This document shows positions 36,115-43,803 of a DNA stretch of 64,000 bases, one piece after another. The number at the start of each line of letters is the position of its first letter. Positions within the stretch are counted from its first letter, which is position 1. The stretch lies in NCBI RefSeq assembly GCF_001048695.1, contig NZ_CVRB01000001.1:620001-684000 (forward strand), written 5' to 3'. The notes beneath the pieces are model-generated. The model had not been told where the DNA came from. It saw only the letters and a list, made by a program, of their open reading frames with translations, and made no database searches. The position numbers and the translations under genes are program-made. Origin of the DNA: Neobacillus massiliamazoniensis (lineage in GTDB: Bacteria > Bacillota > Bacilli > Bacillales > Cytobacillaceae).

Positions 36115-36381
36115 TTATTATTACGGTAGCCGGGGTAGAACGTAAGCACCCGTGGGGCTTAGATCCCGTAAAGTAAACAGTTCGCCCCCTACTTGTAGGA
36201 ACATGTTTGAGGCTGGTTGGGACATTGATCTCGTATAACAAGCGAAGCTATGATACTGCAAGAAGGATTAGGGGTACCGGTGAATTTCATTATTGGAGGA
36301 GGAGATTTAAAAATGAATCCAGTCGTAGGTCTGGATGTAGCTAAAGGTGAAAGTCAGGTTCAAGCTTACTTGGAAAACTAA
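36115..36381 (+). mobile_element. IS110-family left-end remnant with probable bridge-RNA region
   Basis: About 200 bp of non-coding, structured, relatively GC-rich sequence (GTAGCCGGGGTAGAACG at 36125 onward) lies directly upstream of a truncated IS110-type transposase start. In IS110 elements this left-end region encodes the bridge (seeker) RNA that guides insertion. The 3' part of the element is missing. Boundaries are approximate. Confidence 0.6.
36313..36381 (+). pseudogene. IS110-family transposase, first 22 codons only
   Basis: MNPVVGLDVAKGESQVQAYL followed by EN and TAA. The GLDVAKG motif contains the first Asp of the IS110 DEDD catalytic centre. A TTGGAGGAGGAG site precedes the ATG. 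The rest of the ~400-aa transposase is gone; a terminator hairpin follows directly. Confidence 0.75.
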
Positions 36382-36387
36382 TCAATA

Positions 36388-36424
36388 CAAAACCTTCCAA
36401 AAGTAGAATTTAGGAAGGTTATTT
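36388..36424. terminator. Hairpin after IS110 remnant
   Basis: AACCTTCC / GGAAGGTT stem with a 15-nt loop and ATTT tail. Confidence 0.55.
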
Positions 36425-36482
36425 GGCATGCACATTTTTAGTATATCATGAAACATTTTAAGTTTTTAATAAAAAATGTTGA

Positions 36483-36572
36483 CAAACTATTAGCTGGTTT
36501 ACTTTAAGTACAATCCTTCACAATAAAAAAAGATGTTTCTTGGAACTCCCAGTATACAGGAGTTCCTTTTAA
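36483..36572 (-). repeat. Intergenic repeat block, copy 6, with terminator
   Basis: GGTTTACTTTAAGTAC with TTCACAAT (36495-36522), followed by hairpin GGAACTCC / GGAGTTCC (36542-36566), which on the minus strand ends in a T-rich tract. It lies 3' of the membrane protein gene at 36606. Confidence 0.65.
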
Positions 36573-36605
36573 TACTTGTGATGGTTTAAATATTGTTGGG
36601 GAAAA

Positions 36606-36947
36606 TTAACTATTGGTTTTTACATTTGCATTGTATATTTGTATCATCTTTTTTCGCTTAATTATTAAAACTAAAATTAAAGTTAGTTCACTTATAAACA
36701 ACATAACTATTCCTAATAATAGCCCTCCAAAAAACATAAATTCATTTATATGCCAAGAAAAGTTAAACCAACCTAAAATCGCAAAAAATCCCAATAAAAA
36801 GTTAAGCGCGCTGGCAATAAATGTATGTACACCAAATACCCCTGTCTTTTTAATCATTGTTGAACCAAAAACATAACTAATAATCAAAGAAATTATCATA
36901 AATACAACATAAACAACTAAAGCTACATCACCGTTTTCTAAAGGCAC
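36606..36947 (-). CDS. Hypothetical membrane protein
   Basis: A 113-aa protein with four hydrophobic segments (residues ~8-28, 38-60, 65-92 as a pair) and a short basic C-terminal tail. Start ATG 36947 is preceded by AAGGAGGAGAA. No family recognised. The gene is flanked by repeat blocks on both sides. Confidence 0.6.
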   Translation of the reverse strand: MPLENGDVALVVYVVFMIISLIISYVFGSTMIKKTGVFGVHTFIASALNFLLGFFAILGWFNFSWHINEFMFFGGLLLGIVMLFISELTLILVLIIKRKKMIQIYNANVKTNS

Positions 36948-37105
36948 AATTCTCCTCCTTAATCTAACTTTCTCTAATTGTAGGGTTGTATAATTAAATG
37001 TTAAATTCTGTTAATCTAAATGTATCATAAGTAGCATCGATTGAGAACAAGCGATTATTCAATCAATTCTAAAATATTTATAAATAACAATTTTTCTCTT
37101 TATTA

Positions 37106-37192
37106 AACTAAACTGCCTGTTAGTACAAAAAGAAAAGCTGCCCCGATGACAGCCACGATTTTCAACTAACGCTACCCGATAGTTGAACAAGC
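37106..37192 (-). repeat. Intergenic repeat block, copy 7
   Basis: AACTAAACTGCCTGTTAG (37106-37123), AAAAAGAAAAGC, hairpin GCTGCCCCGATGACAGCC (37132-37150), then CAACTAACGCTACCCGATAG (37163-37182) and TTGAACAAGC. Complete core-hairpin-core layout at the 3' end of amj. Confidence 0.8.
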
Positions 37193-37197
37193 ATCCA

Positions 37198-38013
37198 TTA
37201 AATCCACTTAGCAAACCAAGCCACATAATATGCCGCAGGTATAAACAGCAGCTGAGCCGCAATTGTTCCTAAGAATTTAGAACTAATCATAGTCAATGAA
37301 TAACTTTTTAAGTAAATATAATCCGATTGTTTTTTCATTACTCTATCAGCTAACACGGAAGCTTTAGGGTCTATAAACAATGTCAATAAAATAGTTGCTA
37401 TACCATTTATTATCCCAGATGACATTAATGCAGCTTGCGAATACTTCGGAACTAACATTGAAGCATATATAGAAGAAAGAACCCCAATAGTAAATACAGC
37501 AGAAATGATAACATTAATTACAAAGAGCCTTTTTGGTATTGTTTTTAAGGTAATACCCTTCAGATATGTCAATCTTGGTAGTCTGAAGCACATAAAAACT
37601 TTTTTAAAGCCTTTTCGGTTAAAATGCTTAATAAATAGTGCAATGACTGAACCACTTTGATTTGATAATTGAATAATGGCTCGTGAAAAGATATTTATGA
37701 ATGTCGGAAAAAGAAGTATTCCAAACAATACTCCAAAAGTTGTTACCCAAATCAAAATTCTATACTGTCCCTCTATGTAGTTTAATGGGTTTGAATTTTC
37801 GGGTACATATGCAATAAGCTTTGCTGTTAGAGGTTGTTGTATCATAGTGGAAAACCTTGAGACAATTACCAATGTACCAAACAAAAATAATGCAGTTGCA
37901 ATTAATTTTACCCTTACTCCCGAAATCCTTGTTGAATAAGCTAATGTCTCAATCATTGTGATTATTAATAAAAATAGAGATATTATTATGACCTTACCTG
38001 TAATTAGCTCCAT
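37198..38013 (-). CDS. amj: Lipid II flippase Amj
   Basis: A 271-aa integral membrane protein with six or more helices. MIETLAYSTRISGVRVKLIA at the N-terminus and VLADRVMKKQSDYIYLK near the C-terminus match Amj (formerly YdaH), the alternative lipid II flippase that can replace MurJ in B. subtilis and is induced by cell-envelope stress. It moves peptidoglycan precursor across the membrane. Here it sits among repeat-separated accessory genes, not in a cell-wall cluster. Confidence 0.85.
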   Translation of the reverse strand: MELITGKVIIISLFLLIITMIETLAYSTRISGVRVKLIATALFLFGTLVIVSRFSTMIQQPLTAKLIAYVPENSNPLNYIEGQYRILIWVTTFGVLFGILLFPTFINIFSRAIIQLSNQSGSVIALFIKHFNRKGFKKVFMCFRLPRLTYLKGITLKTIPKRLFVINVIISAVFTIGVLSSIYASMLVPKYSQAALMSSGIINGIATILLTLFIDPKASVLADRVMKKQSDYIYLKSYSLTMISSKFLGTIAAQLLFIPAAYYVAWFAKWI

Positions 38014-38157
38014 AAAAATCCCTTTTAAAAAAATTTATTATAGCTGAATTATAAACTAAATCTATTGTTTTATAAATATTCAGAATACAGACCGTCTATA
38101 GTTATTTTTATCGTTCGTATTATAGTAACCTGCGACAAAAATTATATCGATTCCTAC
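38014..38157. other. Intergenic region upstream of amj
   Basis: About 140 bp, AT-rich; it should hold the amj promoter. No gene. Confidence 0.35.
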
Positions 38158-38330
38158 TTGAACTAAACTGCCAGTTACTTTAAGTACGTTTTTTCACAAT
38201 CTTTTCTAAAATGAAACATAGATATCCAGTTTTATTTTAAAAGGTGTTGCTCAACAATCTGGCCCTTAACATAAAGAAAGAGCGTAATTCTTGCTGCAGA
38301 ATTGCGCCCGTTTTGTTGAATATGGTCTCA
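38158..38330 (-). repeat. Intergenic repeat block, copy 8
   Basis: AACTAAACTGCCAGTTACTTTAAGTAC-type core (38161-38187), TTCACAATCTTTTCTA, then GTTGCTCAACAATCTGGCCC (38247-38266) and hairpin GCGTAATTCT-tgct-gcAGAATTGCGC (38282-38309). Confidence 0.65.
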
Positions 38331-38544
38331 ATTAATATCCCCTAAATAAACTGGAGACTTTTCATTATTAAAATGCTTTATTATATATTTTCTTAGTTCT
38401 TTGGGATATATCCTATATTGAAGTAATTACTTATTAGCTTTATCTTATAAACAATCTTGGAAAAAAAGAAATAGACGAGTTGCCTCGTCTATATATGATT
38501 ATGAAACTGCTGATTTCTCCTGCTTCTTTTCAACCGCCTTTAAT

Positions 38545-38736
38545 TCAGGCTTTTTTTTCTTCCTTTTTCTCTTCCTCTTTATCTGCATCAGATACTAACC
38601 CCTTGGCTGCACTCTTGAATTCAGTTAACGTGCGTCCAAAAGCCCGTCCAACTTCCGGTAGCTTGGAGGGTCCGAAAATTATTAACGCAAGCACAAGTAT
38701 TAAAATCAAACCAGGAATCCCTATGTTTTGTAACAT
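38545..38736 (-). CDS. tatA: Sec-independent translocase subunit TatA
   Basis: A 63-aa protein: one N-terminal transmembrane helix ([16 protein letters not shown]), then the TatA hinge [17 protein letters not shown], an amphipathic helix and a Lys/Glu-rich tail. TatA forms the protein-conducting element of the twin-arginine pathway. It follows the Tat-substrate phosphoesterase gene by 38 bp on the same strand, like the phoD-tatAd pair of B. subtilis, but no tatC is adjacent. Confidence 0.93.
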   Translation of the reverse strand: MLQNIGIPGLILILVLALIIFGPSKLPEVGRAFGRTLTEFKSAAKGLVSDADKEEEKKEEKKA

Positions 38737-38774
38737 TCTAATTTCCTCCTATTCAAATAACATTTTTCAAACTG

Positions 38775-40607
38775 TTATTTATCGATTTGCACAATGTACT
38801 CCTGCATCCAACTGTTGGTTCTAAAATTCCGGCCTTTGATGACAACTTCATCCTCAAATACATGTATTTGCAAGCCTTGATTAAAAGCGCCGCCTTCTGG
38901 GGAAATCATTTCTCCGGGTTCCGGATTCGTCGGCATCCATCCGGTTTGAATGCCACCGCAGTTAACGACTGTAATGCCTTTCTTATTACCGCCCGGTACT
39001 TTAACATTTACCGCCCAATCTGGCAAATCCAAAGACCAGTGTGAATGGCCCGTAAACACGAATATATTCGGGTAATCCCCGAGAATATCCATAAGCTCTG
39101 CTTGCCGCGGATAGTCTCCCAAATACGTTTTGTGCGAGCCCGAGACGGTGTCGCGAAGGACATGGTGGGACGCGATAAAAACCGGTTTGGCTTCTTTCGA
39201 ATACTTTTCCAATCGATCGCGCAACCAATTCAATTGATCATCGCTCATATATTCAAGGTCTGGGGAGAAATTTGCATTGTTTTCGACACCCAACACTAAA
39301 AATGGAATACCTTGAACTTTACGCTCATAGTATGGCTTGTCCACTCCAGCAAAATCATAAAAACGCTGAAACCTGACCTCTACGCTATCCTGTCTTCTGT
39401 ACAAATCATGATTTCCGATGGAAGGAATGATATTGAAAGGAACTGCATTGTTATGTATTATATTGCGTACCGCGTCAAATTCTTTGGGATCGCCGTAGTT
39501 TGTAATATCACCGTTAATAACCAGCGCTTTGGAATAAGGGTTGATGATATTCATTTGCTTCAATGCGGTATCAAAATCCACGGTATCCCCTTGAGTATCG
39601 CTAATGACGTTGAAAGTCATGATGGATTTTCTCGTGATGGAAATGTCCACTTTCAATTCCGAAATAACAGTTTCCTGACCATTGGCATCCGCTACAACAA
39701 GGTCTTTAATCGTGATGCTGCCAGTTTTACCTACTTTACCTTTCGCTTGTACGTTTAGTTTCGCAAGATTGACCGTCTTTCGTTGTTTTAAAGGATTTCC
39801 AGTTGTGAAGTTGACTACGATTTTATTTTTGGAGACTTCCGTCATCTGTGCTTGCAATCCCTCTTGCATTCCTGTCAAATCTTTAACCTTGAGAATGGAT
39901 GTATCAAAATGAATGTTCATGCTTTTCGGTACAAAATCGCTGTATACTTCATTCAATCGAATCATGACAGGAGTATGGGTACCCTCCTCAATAAATCCAG
40001 CCAGCTGAACATCGGCTTGGACTAAGTGGATGAAAGAAATATCTGCAGGAATGTTCACTTCAATTTGACTTAAGCTGACAAACGAATTGCTTGCCGCTGC
40101 GTTCTTCGCGCCGGTAACAGTTACTTTTACTTTATGTTTCCCCGCTTCAAGTTCAGGGCTTTCATAATAAACACCTGTTTGTCTACTAGGTGCATACAAG
40201 TCTGCTTTTTGTTCCGGTCCCCCGTCAATAGAGATAGCGGCAATCCCGTCTCCGGCATCTTTTTCTCCCAGTAGACGGAATTGATCTCCTATAAATTCAA
40301 ATTCAAAGTAGGCGCCTGTTTTATTGTTAACAGAGTGCGAGGACCAATGTTCCCATCCTGTACCTTGGAAGTTAACTTTGAACAAGCCTGTCCCTTGTTC
40401 AAGATTCGATATCGTGATGACATTACTATTGGCTGCAGCAAGGGCTGTTTGCCCTCCATTCAATTGAAGACCACCAAACGGAAAAAGCGAGAAGCCGAGG
40501 GCAAGTCCAGCTGTTTTCGTTGTCCCCTGTAAAAAATCTCGTCGATTCATTTCTTTTTCAAAAACACCACTATTTTTATTTTTTTTCTGTGATTTATCGT
40601 TTTTCAT
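38775..40607 (-). CDS. Tat-exported calcineurin-like phosphoesterase with ligand-binding and cohesin-like domains
   Basis: A 610-aa secreted enzyme. The signal has the twin-arginine motif NRRDFLQG (residues 21-28), a hydrophobic core and an ALA cleavage area near 57. A jelly-roll-type domain (~60-185) and a cohesin-like domain (~190-320) precede the metallophosphoesterase (~325-610), whose motifs are SDTQGD, NGDIT, GNHD, ASHH and TGHSH. It probably hydrolyses a phosphoester outside the cell. Start is ATG 40607 after AGAGGATC; the frame from 40649 lacks a site. Base composition is more GC-rich than its neighbours, suggesting transfer, and tatA follows in the same operon. Confidence 0.85.
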   Translation of the reverse strand: MKNDKSQKKNKNSGVFEKEMNRRDFLQGTTKTAGLALGFSLFPFGGLQLNGGQTALAAANSNVITISNLEQGTGLFKVNFQGTGWEHWSSHSVNNKTGAYFEFEFIGDQFRLLGEKDAGDGIAAISIDGGPEQKADLYAPSRQTGVYYESPELEAGKHKVKVTVTGAKNAAASNSFVSLSQIEVNIPADISFIHLVQADVQLAGFIEEGTHTPVMIRLNEVYSDFVPKSMNIHFDTSILKVKDLTGMQEGLQAQMTEVSKNKIVVNFTTGNPLKQRKTVNLAKLNVQAKGKVGKTGSITIKDLVVADANGQETVISELKVDISITRKSIMTFNVISDTQGDTVDFDTALKQMNIINPYSKALVINGDITNYGDPKEFDAVRNIIHNNAVPFNIIPSIGNHDLYRRQDSVEVRFQRFYDFAGVDKPYYERKVQGIPFLVLGVENNANFSPDLEYMSDDQLNWLRDRLEKYSKEAKPVFIASHHVLRDTVSGSHKTYLGDYPRQAELMDILGDYPNIFVFTGHSHWSLDLPDWAVNVKVPGGNKKGITVVNCGGIQTGWMPTNPEPGEMISPEGGAFNQGLQIHVFEDEVVIKGRNFRTNSWMQEYIVQIDK

Positions 40608-40990
40608 AATGTTGATCCTCTTTTCATCATAAATTATTAACCATTTCAACTTCAGGAAGATACATCAGTTCATTTCGACGATGTTCAGAAAATACTATTA
40701 AGTTAGCTTGTTTATAACAATTATTTATCCTCCTATTTTAATGAGACTTTATAAGTACATACCTAATTGTAAATGGGACATATTAACAAAATATAAATAA
40801 TAAGTAAAGCCCACGTAAAAAAAGTAAAACAAACAAAAAAAAACAAAACATTTTATTTTTGTTTTAGTTGGACATGAGAAGAAATTAAATTGAGGGGATA
40901 TTTAAGTTTTTTTATGATAAAAGTTTTATAAGAATTTGATGGAGATATATAGCGATTCTCTTCTATTCTTGTAATCCTATACAAAACTAG
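40608..40990. other. Intergenic region upstream of phosphoesterase gene
   Basis: About 380 bp, very AT-rich, with poly-A stretches around 40820-40850. No gene seen; the promoter of the phosphoesterase-tatA operon should be here. Confidence 0.4.
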
Positions 40991-41093
40991 TCATAGTTTC
41001 GCATAGTTACCACCCCTTTTACAAAGCTCCGATAAAATGGGTTCTAGAGATTTTCCGAGCTCTGTAAGGGAATATTCGATTTTTCGTAGGTAA
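40991..41093 (-). pseudogene. C-terminal fragment of HxlR-family regulator
   Basis: Minus strand reads YLRKIEYSLTELGKSLEPIL followed by SELCKRGGNYAKL and stop at 40991, a standard HxlR (MarR-like winged-helix) C-terminus. The upstream part is replaced by a repeat beginning at about 41094. So the repeat, or a deletion at the repeat, has removed the 5' part of the gene. Confidence 0.75.
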
Positions 41094-41200
41094 ACCCCTT
41101 ATTCCATTAAATGGCCCGATTGTTGAAAAAAAGCTAATGACGATTGTTCAACTAACCTGCCCCGTTAGTATAAGTGAGAAATTTCACAACCTCGTTCTAT
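41094..41200 (+). repeat. Intergenic repeat block, copy 9 (partly inverted)
   Basis: CCTTATTCCATTAAATGGCC, the reverse orientation of the GCGCCCTTTAATGGAATAA word, is followed by CAACTAACCTGCCCCGTTAG (41149-41168) and TTTCACAAC. It borders the truncated hxlR fragment. Confidence 0.75.
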
Positions 41201-41264
41201 AGTTTATTTCAACAGAAATATCCAATTTTATTGAAAACGTTCCTCAACAGGACCGATTGCTGAA

Positions 41265-41411
41265 CTATTTGTATTTTCCCAGATAGCCCCTCAACCCTCG
41301 AATTGTTTCCAAACCCCTCTTAACTTTTTTTCTATCTATCATGCCGTTTTTTGGACTTACCCCCAATACATTACTAGCTGCCATAATAGCAATAGCACTC
41401 TGAAGTTCCAC
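41265..41411 (-). pseudogene. 48-codon protein-like open frame, possible remnant
   Basis: From GTG 41411 to TAG 41265 the minus strand reads VELQSAIAIMAASNVLGVSP and then KNGMIDRKKVKRGLETIRGL, a natural composition. No ribosome site precedes the GTG; a direct repeat of AAAATAAGCGTTAAT lies just upstream (41414-41445). It may be the C-terminal end of a lost gene. Confidence 0.3.
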
Positions 41412-41460
41412 AAAAATAAGCGTTAATTCTTAAAATAAGCGTTAATCCTTCTTGGATCAC

Positions 41461-41496
41461 CGAACCCGTTACTTTAAGTGTTTTACTTCACAATGA
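41461..41496 (-). repeat. Intergenic repeat block, copy 10
   Basis: GAACCCGTTACTTTAAGTG with TTCACAAT, nearly identical to 33080-33112, just 3' of the small membrane gene at 41512. Confidence 0.75.
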
Positions 41497-41511
41497 TTTA
41501 TTTAGATTTTA

Positions 41512-41823
41512 TTACCTTTCATATTTCTTCCATTTATTATAGTTATAAGCCAACTGTATTAAGAAAAGAGTTAAAAAGATAATTGAAATAATAAGATTTT
41601 CATTAAAACTCAAATCTGCGTACCAATTAATAGCAACTAGTGATATAAACACAATAGGGAGCATCCAAAGTGTACGAATCATTTTTCTTCGATAACTTAA
41701 TTTAAAATAATTAAATGTAAATCCTTTATCCAACTTTTCTTTTTTCATAGAAAAAATCGATAAAATTCCAGTAACTATCAAGACTATAACAGTTATGGAA
41801 ATGATATTTTGTAATAATGGCAA
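41512..41823 (-). CDS. Hypothetical three-helix membrane protein
   Basis: A 103-aa protein with hydrophobic segments at residues ~6-25, 50-67 and 75-92 and a basic loop (YRRKMIRTLW) and tail (KWKKYER). No family recognised. AGGAGGAACGGAGAG lies upstream of ATG 41823. It is flanked by repeat blocks. Confidence 0.6.
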   Translation of the reverse strand: MPLLQNIISITVIVLIVTGILSIFSMKKEKLDKGFTFNYFKLSYRRKMIRTLWMLPIVFISLVAINWYADLSFNENLIISIIFLTLFLIQLAYNYNKWKKYER

Positions 41824-41909
41824 AATTTTCTCTCCGTTCCTCCTGGATTTTTTTGTTAATAACCCACATCAATTATTATTCTATGTACCACTAAATAAGT
41901 CCTTTTCTC

Positions 41910-41998
41910 CAACTAAACTGTCTATTAGTGCAAGAAAAAAAGCTGCCGTTACTGGCAGCTTGATCTTAAACTCTTGCACCCCGTTTACTTAACAAGCC
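41910..41998 (-). repeat. Intergenic repeat block, copy 11
   Basis: AACTAAACTGTCTATTAG (41912-41929), AAGAAAAAAAGC, hairpin AGCTGCC-gtta-CTGGCAGCT (41940-41961), then TTAAACTCTTGCACCCCGTT (41965-41984). The last part runs into the stop codon of the DinB gene. Confidence 0.8.
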
Positions 41999-42485
41999 TT
42001 TGTTCTAACTCATCCTTTTGGCGCAAGTGATGACGAAAATGCATACCAACCAATTCATACCATTCGCTTGCATTCAGCCAGCCGAACCCTCCATGCTCTA
42101 CTTTATAATTAGCGTTTATATTATCCACTTTCGATTCCCATTGGCTCAACCTTAGAATTACCTGATCCATTCTGCTAATAAGGTCGTCCTTGCTATCCGA
42201 ATTATTAGGTGAGGTATTTAGTTCATCCGGTAATTTTATTTTAATTGGTGGAAACCCTCCGATCTTATATAAATACTCACCAAACTCCGTTTTTCCAAGG
42301 GGTTGTTTATCTTTTAAGGTAGCACATGTTTCCATATTATCAAGATACTCACGGGCAACAAGAATTAAATGGTCATACATTTGCCCAATAGACCAAACCC
42401 CTTCTTCCGATATATATCTTAGCTGTTCCAATGAATAATTTTGAAGCTCGCTTCTGTAAGTATTAATCAGTTTAAGTTCACTCAA
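41985..42485 (-). CDS. DinB-family protein
   Basis: A 166-aa four-helix-bundle protein of the DinB/YfiT type. Metal-binding histidines are visible in GQMYDHL (near residue 39) and HFRHHLRQ (near 153). DinB-fold proteins are metal-dependent enzymes such as bacillithiol S-transferases, or are uncharacterised. Its stop codon (LVK stop) overlaps the repeat block downstream. Confidence 0.8.
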   Translation of the reverse strand: MSELKLINTYRSELQNYSLEQLRYISEEGVWSIGQMYDHLILVAREYLDNMETCATLKDKQPLGKTEFGEYLYKIGGFPPIKIKLPDELNTSPNNSDSKDDLISRMDQVILRLSQWESKVDNINANYKVEHGGFGWLNASEWYELVGMHFRHHLRQKDELEQRLVK

Positions 42486-42821
42486 ATTAATTACTCCTTT
42501 GTAGTATTAACTAAAATCTGAATTTTTATATTTTTCATATATTAATAATTATTCAATATTCAAATACATATACCTTCTTCTACTCCTGCTCCTTTAGGTG
42601 GTAAATTACATTCAATGATATTGCATCTGAAATGTCATGAAACATTTATTCCGTTGCTACTTAAAAAAGGGATATGATGTTGATTTTATTAATAAAAATG
42701 GTCAAACTATAACCACTTACTAAGTTGGAAGCACCCTCCTTTATAGGTGGGATTTTCCACGTTTTTCACGAAGGTTATAACAAAAAAATAAAGAGGAAGT
42801 TCACTGAAAGGATGTTTCATA
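42486..42821. other. Intergenic region with a possible short gene tail
   Basis: No complete gene. On the plus strand, YLKKGYDVDFINKNGQTITT ends at TAA near 42722, protein-like but without a start. A hairpin-like AAGGAGG / CCTCCTT area lies near 42731-42750. Confidence 0.35.
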
Positions 42822-43619
42822 ATGAGGTCAAAAGTAATAGTGATTCCTCTTTTTTTGTTTTTTGTGTTAAGCACTTTCGACTCTACAATGGTAAAAGCCG
42901 AAACTGATTTTGACAAAATGAAAGCCCATATTCAAAAGAAGTATGCGGGTCAAAAGCCGAAACTTTGGGGAGAAAAAATCCCAGGTGTGATCACCCGTTT
43001 AAATACACACGAAAAAGTCATTGCCTTAACCTTTGATGCTTGCGGTGGTCCTAAAGGAAGCGGTTATGATGCTGAGTTAATTTATTACTTACGGCAACAT
43101 CATATTCCTGCTACCTTGTTTATTAATGCAAGATGGATTGATGCGAACTATGGACGCTTTATGGAATTGTCTAAAATTCCGCAATTTGAAATCGAGAACC
43201 ATGGATATCTTCATAAACCATTATCTGTGAGTGGTAAGTCTGCATGGGGCATTAAAGGTACTTCAAGCCCTGCCGAAGTCGTGGATGAAGTCTATATGAA
43301 CAAGTTAAAGATTGCAAAGCTGACAGGTCGGACACCTAAGTTTTTCCGCCCGGGGACTGCCTTCTTTGATGATGTAGCTGTAAAGATTGTTTATGAGTTA
43401 GGTCAAAAACCTTTGAACTATGACATCTTAGGAGATGCGGGAGCTACCTTTAATCGCCAGCAGGTAAAAAATGCCCTTCTATCCGCTAAGCCTGGATCTA
43501 TTGTCATCATGCATATGAATCATCCAGAGGGAGAAACTTTTGAAGGTCTTAAGGATGCAATCCCTATCCTTCAAAAACGCGGATATAAATTCGTAAAAGT
43601 TGAAGATTATTTAAAATAA
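42822..43619 (+). CDS. Secreted polysaccharide deacetylase (NodB domain)
   Basis: A 265-aa protein with signal peptide (residues 1-26, VKAE). The NodB motif is TFDACGG in place of the common TFDDG, and HGYLHKP provides the two metal His. REF-like FFRPGTAFFDD and the C-terminal IVIMHMNHP complete the site. It probably removes acetyl groups from peptidoglycan or another cell-wall glycan outside the cell. Start ATG follows GAAAGGATG. Confidence 0.85.
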   Translation: MRSKVIVIPLFLFFVLSTFDSTMVKAETDFDKMKAHIQKKYAGQKPKLWGEKIPGVITRLNTHEKVIALTFDACGGPKGSGYDAELIYYLRQHHIPATLFINARWIDANYGRFMELSKIPQFEIENHGYLHKPLSVSGKSAWGIKGTSSPAEVVDEVYMNKLKIAKLTGRTPKFFRPGTAFFDDVAVKIVYELGQKPLNYDILGDAGATFNRQQVKNALLSAKPGSIVIMHMNHPEGETFEGLKDAIPILQKRGYKFVKVEDYLK

Positions 43620-43777
43620 GCCTTGAAATACAAGTCTTCCCGTTCATCTGGGGTTCTATGATGAATCCCTTCATCTCTTGAAATCTCTGTAAATAATTCA
43701 ACATCCCTTACTGAAAAAGTCCGTTCAAACGAAATTTTATCGCCTACTTTTAATGGGCTATAAATCTCCCCCGGAAT
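43607..43777 (-). pseudogene. Truncated MaoC-like dehydratase fragment
   Basis: The minus frame encodes YSPLKVGDKISFERTFSVRD, then VELFTEISRDEGIHHRTPDE and REDLYFKAYFK, stopping at 43607 inside the 3' end of the converging deacetylase gene. The first 45 residues match the start of MaoC/hotdog (R)-hydratases, including the DEGIHH site motif; the rest of the domain is missing. No start codon or ribosome site remains. Confidence 0.65.
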
Positions 43778-43803
43778 TTTTTACTTTTAAGCTGGGCTTT
43801 TAG

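Noticed and set aside
38787..39758. Plus-strand frames opposite the phosphoesterase gene
   Set aside because: Antisense to a gene with complete catalytic motifs; no ribosome sites.
28391..41998. Classical integron attC array
   Set aside because: Cores do not satisfy the RYYYAAC/GTTRRRY rule and no tyrosine integrase gene is in the window; kept only as a cassette-like hypothesis.
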